From positions 1-64,000 of the forward strand of contig NZ_SIJB01000005.1 of the NCBI RefSeq assembly GCF_009910845.1: a stretch of DNA of 64,000 nucleotides, in the 5' to 3' direction. Origin of the DNA: Chengkuizengella marina. Lineage in GTDB: Bacteria > Bacillota > Bacilli > Paenibacillales > KCTC-33759. Position 1 is the stretch's first letter. Each line of letters opens with the position of its first letter. Position numbers and translations under genes: made by a program. The notes beneath the pieces were generated by a model. That model was not told the origin of the DNA, did not search any database, and was given only the letters and a program-made list of their open reading frames with translations. This document shows, one piece after another, positions 57,347 to 64,000 of the stretch.

Positions 57347-58558
57347 ATGAGTGAAAGAGTGAATTTGAAGGTTAGTATAAATGAAGAAGCGCCCCTAGAT
57401 ATTAGTAAGAAAAAAAGAATGAATTTAAACGTTCTTTTATTTATTGGAACTCTAACTATATTTTTTGTATTAAATTTTGTTAATACAAATGATGCTTCAA
57501 TCTCAACGAAAGAAAATAGGACTTTAGCTGAGATGCCTGACTTTAGTTGGAGTAACTTAATTTCAGGGAAATTTATTCAGGATTTTGAATTGTTTTATTC
57601 CGATAGTTTTCCTTTTCGTGAGTCCTTTATATCATATGGTAGTACTCTATTAGATCTGAAAGGTTTTTCAGGAGAAGACGAAGTAACGATAGTAGAGTCG
57701 AAAGGCAATTATGTAGTGGTTGGTAATAAAGCAATGTCATTATACTACTATACGCCTGAGGCAGCAGAACAATATGCAGATGCGTTAAATATGTTTAGAG
57801 ATAAAATTGGAAATGATATCGAGATATATAGTTTGGTAGTCCCTACTGCTATAGAATATTTCCTTGAGGAAAAGTATTCCGATATGGCTCCTCCACAGTC
57901 GGAATCCATTCAATTTGTAAATGAACAGCTTGATGAATCCATCCATAGTATTCCTGCTTATAAAATATTGGAGGAATATAAAAATGAATATACATATTTT
58001 CGATCGGATCATCACTGGACAGCACTAGGTGCATATTATGCGTATACTTCCTTTATGGAGCAAATGGGTGAGAGTGCAATACCGTTAGGGGAATATTCAG
58101 AAATAAAAGCAGGGCAATTTTTAGGTACGACTTATAATGCGACATTAAATAAAAACATAGCAGCAAATCCTGATACAATTTTTATCTATGAGCCATTTAC
58201 AGAATACGTATTTAAAGCTCTAAAAAATGGAAAATTAACACAGGGAGAAGTGATTCAAGATAATAAAGAGGGTTATGGAAAGTTTCTTGGTGGAGATTTT
58301 CCTTCAGCGTATATTCAGACAGAAAGGGAAGGAGATCGAATTTTAATTATTAAGGATTCTTATGCGAATTCATTTATTCCTTTTTTAATTCCTCATTATG
58401 AACAGATTCATTTTATTGATTTACGGCATTACTCAGGGGATGTGTATGATTATATAACTGAACATAAAATTGATAAGGTGATGTTTTTGAATAGTTCTTC
58501 CGTTACTTCTCACACAGGTTATACTAGTATTTTACAAGAAAAGTTAAACTTAAATTAA
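57347..58558 (+). CDS. DHHW-motif (AlgX/AlgJ-like) extracellular acetyltransferase partner
   Basis: 403 aa. One N-terminal membrane anchor (LNVLLFIGTLTIFFVLNFVN, residues about 28-47), then an SGNH-like outside domain with the DHHW motif in FRSDHHWTALGAYYAY (about 220). A catalytic Ser candidate is in ILIIKDSYANSFIPFL. In alginate systems AlgJ/AlgX-type proteins transfer acetyl from the MBOAT protein to the polymer. It follows the MBOAT gene by 12 nt with GGAAGGTG as RBS. Confidence 0.83.
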   Translation: MSERVNLKVSINEEAPLDISKKKRMNLNVLLFIGTLTIFFVLNFVNTNDASISTKENRTLAEMPDFSWSNLISGKFIQDFELFYSDSFPFRESFISYGSTLLDLKGFSGEDEVTIVESKGNYVVVGNKAMSLYYYTPEAAEQYADALNMFRDKIGNDIEIYSLVVPTAIEYFLEEKYSDMAPPQSESIQFVNEQLDESIHSIPAYKILEEYKNEYTYFRSDHHWTALGAYYAYTSFMEQMGESAIPLGEYSEIKAGQFLGTTYNATLNKNIAANPDTIFIYEPFTEYVFKALKNGKLTQGEVIQDNKEGYGKFLGGDFPSAYIQTEREGDRILIIKDSYANSFIPFLIPHYEQIHFIDLRHYSGDVYDYITEHKIDKVMFLNSSSVTSHTGYTSILQEKLNLN

Positions 58559-58594
58559 TCGTCTGAAAGACCAACAATGAATAAAAACTAAAAT

Positions 58595-58626
58595 AGGGCC
58601 GAAATTTATAAATTTCAGCCCTTTAT
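58595..58626. terminator. Bidirectional terminator between the DHHW gene and fabF
   Basis: AGGGC pairs with GCCCT, with an inner palindrome GAAATTTATAAATTTC and one C/A mismatch. It sits between two convergent genes. Confidence 0.75.
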
Positions 58627-58673
58627 TGTTATTCTTTACTTTAAGGTACTTAACTTCTATAAATACGGCACAC

Positions 58674-59906
58674 TTAACTATATTTTTTCATTGTAATGAC
58701 GGCGTTATGCCCACCAAAACCAAATCCATTGGATAGAGCCACATTAATGTTTGTTTCAATGGCTTCATTAGGAACACAATCAAGGTCACATTCAGAATCT
58801 GGATTCTTATAGTTTATTGTAGCAGGTGCAATGTTTTCAGAGATGCTTTTCAGTGTGATAATTGCTTCGACCCCACCTGCTGCACCAAACATATGCCCTG
58901 TCATTGATTTTGTAGCACTTACTTTTAAGTGATATGCGTGATCGTTAAAAACGGATTTGATTGCTTTTGTTTCTGAACGATCTCCTTCAGGTGTGCTTGT
59001 AGCATGAGCGTTAATATAATCTACGTCTTCTGGTTGAATTTCTCCCATGTCCATGGCGATTTTCATAGCGTTAGCTGCACCTTGAAAATCGGGTGTTGTA
59101 ATGTGATGAGCATCTGTTGTTGCTCCGTAACCTACAATTTCACCTAAAATGGTTGCCCCACGTTTTTTTGCATGTTCATATTCCTCAAGGAAAAGTGCCC
59201 CTGCACCTTCAGACATCACAAAACCATCACGTGTTGCATCAAATGGACGACTCGCTGTTGTTGGGGTTTCATTTTGAGTAGACATGGCTCTCATTCTTGA
59301 AAAACCTGCAAAAGCTAAAGGATTAATCGTAGCTTCTGCTCCACCTGCTAAAATAGCATCTGAATAACCATTTTGGATGTTTAGAAAGGCTTCTCCTATT
59401 GCTTGATTACCAGTTGCACAAGCTGAAACAGGAGAAAAGCTCGGCCCCGTGAACCCTGTTTTAATTGAAATAATCCCTGTAGCCATATTACTGATCATCA
59501 TTGGAATCAGAAAAGGAGAGACTCTTCTAGGTCCTTTATCCAACATAGCATTATGATTATCTAAAAGTGTATTAAATCCGCCAATCCCTGATCCCATATA
59601 GACCCCAATTCGTTGTTTATTTACTTGATCCATATCAAGATTTGCCTGATCGAGGGCTTGTTTTGCAGCTGCATAGGCATACTGAATAAATAAATCATAT
59701 TTTTGCAGTTCTTTTGAATCGAAATATTCTTCTGGAATGAAGTTCTGAACTAATCCTCCTATTTGGGTGTTGATGCCTTTAAACTTTTCAGCGCTAAGTT
59801 TGCTTATCCCTGATTTTCCTTGTTTTATGTTCTGCCAAAAAGTATCTATATTATTCCCTAGAGGTGAGACGATGCCATATCCTGTGACTACAACTCTACG
59901 TTTCAT
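58674..59906 (-). CDS. fabF: 3-oxoacyl-[acyl-carrier-protein] synthase II
   Basis: 410 aa. It extends acyl chains in fatty acid synthesis. Catalytic triad: Cys in SACATGNQAIG, His in NAHATSTPEGD and His in KSMTGHMFGAAG. ATG at 59906 fits GGAG 6 nt upstream; ATG at 59909 is too close. The gene stands alone, without fabH or fabD near. It runs against the DHHW gene. Confidence 0.93.
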   Translation of the reverse strand: MKRRVVVTGYGIVSPLGNNIDTFWQNIKQGKSGISKLSAEKFKGINTQIGGLVQNFIPEEYFDSKELQKYDLFIQYAYAAAKQALDQANLDMDQVNKQRIGVYMGSGIGGFNTLLDNHNAMLDKGPRRVSPFLIPMMISNMATGIISIKTGFTGPSFSPVSACATGNQAIGEAFLNIQNGYSDAILAGGAEATINPLAFAGFSRMRAMSTQNETPTTASRPFDATRDGFVMSEGAGALFLEEYEHAKKRGATILGEIVGYGATTDAHHITTPDFQGAANAMKIAMDMGEIQPEDVDYINAHATSTPEGDRSETKAIKSVFNDHAYHLKVSATKSMTGHMFGAAGGVEAIITLKSISENIAPATINYKNPDSECDLDCVPNEAIETNINVALSNGFGFGGHNAVITMKKYS

Positions 59907-60175
59907 CATTTTCTCCTACTTTCTTTTTCATTCTCATTAAAAAGATGTGCATCATAGACGATATGATCTAATTATTATTATAACACTTAGTATTAGAACT
60001 TGGTACTAATTTAGAGATTTTTATAATATTGTTTTCGATAAAATTGTAACACAAAGGTGTATTTCTATTTTCTTAATAAAATGTAATCAATTTGTAACTC
60101 TTTGTCACCCTTTATAAAAAAGAACAAGTTATGATTAGTCATGTAAATAAAATATATAATAAAGGAGTGAACATA

Positions 60176-61894
60176 ATGAAAAAAACAGCTATGTTATTAA
60201 CATTATCAGGAACCTTACTGTTTGGAGGCATTCAACTTTCTCTGGCAAATTCAACTTCCACATCTCAACCAATAGCAATGGAGTTAGCTCTCTTTGATTT
60301 GCAACAATCATCAAAAGTCTCTGTAGAATCAACCGATTATGCTTTTCAAAATGAATATGTAGTAGTTGAAGGGAAATTACCGGTTGTCAAAGGAATGAAG
60401 GATGAAAAATTTCAAAAAGAAGTAAATAAACAAATCATACAATTTGTAGAACAAAAAACAGCAGAAGTAGAGAAGCAATCAAAAGTATTTAATGATGAGC
60501 AGAAGAAATTGGGTGATGATGCGATATCAGGCCCTCATAATTCACCAACAGGTCCATATAGTTTAAATATTAACTACAAGGTTAAAATTTCTGGGAACAT
60601 GGTTTCCATTGTATTTAATACCTATACGATAGGATATATAGCAGCAAATGGTATAAATGAAGTTGATTCCATCAATATCATTGATAATACAAAGGGACAC
60701 ATTGTGGAATTAAAACATTTCGTTGCAGATAAAGAAAAACTAAATCAATTAATTCAAAAAGAAATTGAGTCCAATGAACAATTATTTAAGGATTCTTTTA
60801 AGTCTATAAGAAATGATCAAGCTTTTTATGTAGAAGACAACCAATTAAGTGTAGTTTTTAATGAATATGAAATTGCGGCAGGTTATGTAGGTACACCTAC
60901 AGTTACAATTCCTTTAGAGCAATTGGAAATAGATAAAGATTTTGAGGAGTCACAAATTTCGGTTGAATCTAAAACACTTTCATTGGAGGAAGATTTAGTT
61001 GTTATATCTGGAGAGCTCCCCTTATTAAAGGGCATTACAGATAAACAGCTTCAAAAGTTAGTGGAAGCACAAATTGATGAGATTTATCAAACAGCAAAAC
61101 GTGAAATAGAAAAAGAAGCAAGTGATCTAATAGCAAATAATATGGATACAAGAGGGAATAAACTTGCACTTCATATAAGTTATGATGTTAAAGAGAATCA
61201 AGATGTCGTTTCTGTCATCATAACTACATCAAAATACTCCATAGCAGGAAGTGGTATATCCACAGTTCAATCGATTAATTTAAATAATAGCGGTCAAGGT
61301 CAACTTCAAATTAATGATATTGTGAATGATCAAGCACAATTAATCAAACTCATACAAACAGAAATAGATCAAGATCCAGATAAGTATTTTCAACAAAAAC
61401 TAACTTCTTTACGGGAGGATTTAGCTTTTTATACTGAAAGTGATCAGCTTGTCCTTATTTTTAATGAATATGAAATTGCAGCAGGTTATGTAGGTACTCC
61501 TGAAATTAAAATACCTTTAAGCGAACTATCTACTGTTTTAGATGAGAATAACGACGATATGAATCACAATAGAAATAATGTTTCTTATTATACAAAAACG
61601 GTAGATGAGGCTCCTGTAACTATGGTTTCATTAAGAGAATTAGGTAAACACTTTGACTACAAAGTAAAATGGGAACCACAAACGAAATCTGTAACATTAT
61701 TCAACGATACAACTGAAATTTCTGTTAAGGTAGGAGATAGCGAAGTTTTTATCGATGGTAAAAAATCAGAGTTATTAGAATTAGCGTCCGACTCTTATAA
61801 AAACCGAGTTTATGTACCAGTATCATTCGCTGAAAAAGTAATGGGAGAATTCATTACTTTAGAGGAGAAAAATGAAATAAAATTAGAGAAATAA
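60176..61894 (+). CDS. Secreted protein: two DUF4163/DUF3298-type modules plus copper amine oxidase-like domain
   Basis: 572 aa. A signal peptide (residues 1-25, MLLTLSGTLLFGGIQLSLANS) is followed by module 1 (about 42-258) and module 2 (about 260-455). They are internally duplicated: both contain FNEYEIAAGYVGTP and end with I-PL-L. Each looks like a DUF4163 (PdaC-type) plus DUF3298 pair. The last 100 residues (VDEAPVTMVSLRELGKHFDY, NRVYVPVSFAEKVMGEF) match the copper amine oxidase N-terminal-like surface domain of Bacillales. Probably a cell-surface protein. ATG at 60176 follows AAAGGAGTG. Exact function unknown. Confidence 0.75.
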   Translation: MKKTAMLLTLSGTLLFGGIQLSLANSTSTSQPIAMELALFDLQQSSKVSVESTDYAFQNEYVVVEGKLPVVKGMKDEKFQKEVNKQIIQFVEQKTAEVEKQSKVFNDEQKKLGDDAISGPHNSPTGPYSLNINYKVKISGNMVSIVFNTYTIGYIAANGINEVDSINIIDNTKGHIVELKHFVADKEKLNQLIQKEIESNEQLFKDSFKSIRNDQAFYVEDNQLSVVFNEYEIAAGYVGTPTVTIPLEQLEIDKDFEESQISVESKTLSLEEDLVVISGELPLLKGITDKQLQKLVEAQIDEIYQTAKREIEKEASDLIANNMDTRGNKLALHISYDVKENQDVVSVIITTSKYSIAGSGISTVQSINLNNSGQGQLQINDIVNDQAQLIKLIQTEIDQDPDKYFQQKLTSLREDLAFYTESDQLVLIFNEYEIAAGYVGTPEIKIPLSELSTVLDENNDDMNHNRNNVSYYTKTVDEAPVTMVSLRELGKHFDYKVKWEPQTKSVTLFNDTTEISVKVGDSEVFIDGKKSELLELASDSYKNRVYVPVSFAEKVMGEFITLEEKNEIKLEK

Positions 61895-61911
61895 AAGTAT
61901 ACAATGTTGGA

Positions 61912-61942
61912 AAAAGGCAGTGGGTTATCCACTGCTTTTTTG
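61912..61942 (+). terminator. Terminator after the secreted duplicated-domain protein
   Basis: GCAGTGG pairs with CCACTGC across GTTAT, flanked by A and T runs. Confidence 0.9.
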
Positions 61943-62069
61943 TTGTTTTAAATCATTAATCGATTACTTTTGAAGTTGAAAATTGGAACTAAACTATAAA
62001 ATAGGAGTATAAACTTTTATAGAATTTAGTGTGGTCATATTATAATGAAAGTAAGGAGGGGGATCTAAA

Positions 62070-62597
62070 ATGAATAAGAAACCATTTATTACAGAAGAAC
62101 ACAAACTAGCAAGGAAAATTTTAAGAATTATTGGTCCGATCATTTTATTTGGGGGTATTTTATCATTTGTAATATTTATGGTAGATCTTTTCACATTAAA
62201 AGGTTTTGAACAGCCTAATTACCCTTGGCTGCCATTTGTGGGAATTCCTTTAATTTTTGTAGGTTTAGTTGTTTCTGGTTTAGGTTATGGTAGTGTCGTA
62301 GCTCGATATCAATCACGAGAATATAGTCCAGTAGTGAGTGACACTTTTAATCATTTAAGTAAAAAGTCTTCTGATGGAATTCGAAATATTTCAAAAGCTA
62401 TCAAAGAAGGAGTAAGTCAAGAGACTAATTCTCCCCAAACAAGAAGTTTATCATGTTCAAAATGTGGAACAGATAATGAAAATGATGCAATGTTTTGTAA
62501 AAATTGTGCTCAATCATTGCAGTTATCGTGTTCAAAATGTGGAAGTTTCAATGAAAGTAATGCCAAATTTTGTGATCAATGTGGGGAAAGAATCTGA
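62070..62597 (+). CDS. Membrane protein with two C-terminal zinc ribbons
   Basis: 175 aa. Two membrane segments (about 24-45 and 52-72) are followed by a soluble linker and two zinc ribbons, CSKCGTDNENDAMFCKNC and CSKCGSFNESNAKFCDQC, each with two Cys pairs. The ribbons are near copies of each other. The architecture suggests a membrane-bound regulator or adaptor. No catalytic motif. AAGGAGGGGG precedes the ATG. Confidence 0.75.
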   Translation: MNKKPFITEEHKLARKILRIIGPIILFGGILSFVIFMVDLFTLKGFEQPNYPWLPFVGIPLIFVGLVVSGLGYGSVVARYQSREYSPVVSDTFNHLSKKSSDGIRNISKAIKEGVSQETNSPQTRSLSCSKCGTDNENDAMFCKNCAQSLQLSCSKCGSFNESNAKFCDQCGERI

Positions 62598-62637
62598 TAT
62601 GACCAGACGTACCACATACATATGCAAAAGTATGTAA

Positions 62638-62668
62638 AGAAGCACATTAATGAAGTTAATGTGCTTCT
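62638..62668. terminator. Hairpin between the zinc-ribbon protein and the sulfurtransferase
   Basis: AGAAGCACATTAA, loop TGAAG, TTAATGTGCTTCT; 13-bp perfect stem between convergent genes. There is no long T run on either strand. Confidence 0.65.
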
Positions 62669-62691
62669 AACGTTTCCTGATTCTTAGAATA

Positions 62692-63519
62692 TTATTCGTT
62701 AGTACTTACTGGATTATCGTTATACGTAATCCAATCACTCCAGCTTCCTAAGTATAACTTTACATTTTCATACCCCACTTCTTTTAAAGTAAGGACGTTT
62801 GGACAAGCAGTAACACCTGAACCACAATATACAATCACTTCTTTTTTTTTATCGATCTGGTTGAATCGGTTTTGCTGTTCATCTATACTTTTCCAAGTCC
62901 CTTGATCATTTAAGCCTTCTTTCCAGAATGCGTTTATTGCAGATGGAATGTGCCCCCCAATGATATCGATAGGTTCTTCTATTCCATCGTAACGAATTGG
63001 TTCTCTAGAGTCGATAATCGTGGTACTGTCATCACCAATACGCTCCTTCACTTCTTTCATGGATACCAGAAGGTCATCATGTATGTCACGAATAAATGGT
63101 TTTTTTTGTATCATAGGTATTTCAGAAGTAACAGGGTTATTTTCTTCTTTCCATAAATTGTATCCACCATTTAACACGCCTACTTTTTTGTGACCGAGGT
63201 AAGTTAACATCCACCAGAAGCGGGAAGCAAAGGCACCACCTTGATCGTCGTATGCTATCACTGTTGTATCCTGATCAATGCCAGCAGTAGATAACTTATC
63301 ACAGAATTCATCGATATTAGGTAATGGATGTCTGCCGCCATGTTCCTCTACCTTACCTGACATATCTTGATTCAAATCAAAGAATAAAGCTCCAGGGATA
63401 TGATCCCCTAAATAACTAAGAAGTCCAGCAGTAGGATTACCTAATTCAAATCTGCAATCAATCACACGCACATTAGAAAGATTTTCTTTTAACCAATTTG
63501 CTTCTACAATATGATTCAA
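62692..63519 (-). CDS. Two-domain sulfurtransferase (rhodanese/3-mercaptopyruvate type)
   Basis: 275 aa. Two rhodanese domains: the N-terminal one is inactive-like, and the C-terminal one carries the catalytic Cys loop CGSGVTACPN (about residue 233). It moves sulfane sulfur from thiosulfate or 3-mercaptopyruvate to an acceptor. TTG at 63519 is chosen because GGTGGAGAG lies just upstream. The longer frame to 63564 puts that site inside the coding region. Confidence 0.85.
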   Translation of the reverse strand: MNHIVEANWLKENLSNVRVIDCRFELGNPTAGLLSYLGDHIPGALFFDLNQDMSGKVEEHGGRHPLPNIDEFCDKLSTAGIDQDTTVIAYDDQGGAFASRFWWMLTYLGHKKVGVLNGGYNLWKEENNPVTSEIPMIQKKPFIRDIHDDLLVSMKEVKERIGDDSTTIIDSREPIRYDGIEEPIDIIGGHIPSAINAFWKEGLNDQGTWKSIDEQQNRFNQIDKKKEVIVYCGSGVTACPNVLTLKEVGYENVKLYLGSWSDWITYNDNPVSTNE

Positions 63520-63857
63520 GCTCTCTCCACCTTTCATATATCGCTTCAGAGAAAGGGTTGCCACTAGATGTTAGTAGTGCAAGTCTTGTTTTTCTCCCGT
63601 ACAAACTCGCTCTCTTTCGCTGTATGTTTTAAAGTATATTCTTACAAATTTATTCTTTGTTTGATTGTAACATACCTTTTTTGTATACCTAAATGCTTAT
63701 TTTGGATTTATAGGGTATTTTAATTTCTTACCATTAGATGATAAGTATGATTTATTCCATGAGTTAAAACAGTGAAAAAAACTAAAAAATCGCATCCCAC
63801 CTTTTTAAGTTGGTTTGCGATTTTTTTATAACACAAATGATTTATATTGAGGTTTTG
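63520..63857. other. Gene-free region between sulfurtransferase and peptidoglycan-binding gene
   Basis: 338 bp. It holds the RBS and probably the promoter of the sulfurtransferase (minus strand, near 63640-63680, weak match) and a terminator (63784-63827). No ORF with an RBS and no repeat of note was seen. Confidence 0.6.
63784..63827. terminator. Bidirectional terminator
   Basis: AAAAAATCGCA (63784-63794) pairs with TGCGATTTTTT (63816-63826). It is likely the end of the minus-strand gene that enters from the right. Confidence 0.85.
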
Positions 63858-64000
63858 TCATTCAATCATACCTAAACGTCTGTACTCCCTTTTCGACGTC
63901 ACTCCAGATTCATTTAAGCCATAATCTTTTTGCATTCTTTTTACTGCATTTTCAGTTTCTTCATCAAAAATACCAGTTACTTTCCCTTTATAATATCCAT
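63858..64000 (-). CDS. Peptidoglycan-binding (PG_binding_1) domain protein, 3' end only
   Basis: The last 46 codons are visible (stop TGA at 63858-63860); the rest lies right of the window. YYKGKVTGIFDEETENAVKR then MQKDYGLNESG matches the PG_binding_1 pattern of cell-wall hydrolases. The partner catalytic domain, if any, cannot be seen. Confidence 0.7.
   Translation of the reverse strand, partial: GYYKGKVTGIFDEETENAVKRMQKDYGLNESGVTSKREYRRLGMIE

Overview
The window is an AT-rich, gene-dense chromosomal segment of a low-GC, Gram-positive, probably spore-forming bacterium of the order Bacillales. The gene order hprK-lgt-acyltransferase-hisZGDBHAFIE-hisJ-prs-TPR-trxB-glk-rapZ-yvcK-whiA-HPr/clpP-tRNA-Arg-cggR-gap-pgk-tpiA-gpmI-eno-secG-rnr-smpB-ssrA resembles what I recall of Paenibacillaceae better than Bacillus subtilis. 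This is from memory of gene orders, not a search. No insertion sequence, CRISPR array or phage structural gene was seen.

Layout. (1) 1-2570: probably the far end of an rRNA operon spacer, then a cluster of eight tRNA genes (Ser, Met, Val, Thr, Asp, Phe, Tyr, Lys) with a duplicated 3' end of tRNA-Asp. A ParM/ParR-like two-gene cassette follows, then tRNA-Leu. (2) 2750-9560: one operon with a flavoprotein disulfide oxidoreductase, a TVP38/TMEM64 membrane protein, a complete ABC importer (lipoprotein, two permeases, ATPase) and a CDP-alcohol phosphatidyltransferase. It recalls the Escherichia coli ydjXYZ-ynjABCDEF neighbourhood. (3) 9800-22100: an aromatic acid exporter-like protein, TagO, a BmrCD-type heterodimeric multidrug exporter, two DUF378 proteins, a MarR/MFS pair, a PucR-type regulator and an MsmX-like sugar ATPase. 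(4) 22180-36040: hprK, lgt, yvoF-like, the histidine operon with hisJ and an unusual prs paralogue, a TPR protein and trxB. (5) 36430-43530: glucokinase, rapZ-yvcK-whiA, an HPr/Crh-like protein, two SIMPL proteins and clpP. (6) 43530-55770: tRNA-Arg, the complete lower-glycolysis operon under a recognisable CggR operator, a TIM-barrel protein, secG-rnr-smpB and tmRNA. (7) 55900-64000: an MBOAT/DHHW acyl-transfer pair, fabF, a duplicated-domain secreted protein, a zinc-ribbon membrane protein, a sulfurtransferase and the end of a peptidoglycan-binding protein.

The most interesting signal is in the leader of the bmrCD-like operon (12419-12900). A 33-codon ORF with a near-perfect Shine-Dalgarno is followed by four RNA segments that can form either two tandem intrinsic terminators or a mutually exclusive antiterminator. 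An extra segment inside the ORF can pair with segment 1. This is the architecture of ribosome-mediated attenuation, as known for bmrBCD in B. subtilis, but the peptide is unlike what I would call BmrB. Other points worth checking are a candidate small RNA before tagO, a structured leader before glucokinase, and an HPr that occupies the crh locus but has both His15 and Ser46. There is also a dispersed hairpin repeat, and the ParMR-like cassette between tRNA genes.

Genes work together in clear modules. HprK and HPr/Crh give carbon control beside glucokinase and the CggR-controlled gap operon. The prs copy can supply PRPP to HisG. RNase R, SmpB and tmRNA form the ribosome-rescue set. ClpP carries a CtsR operator. 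hisC is not in this window.
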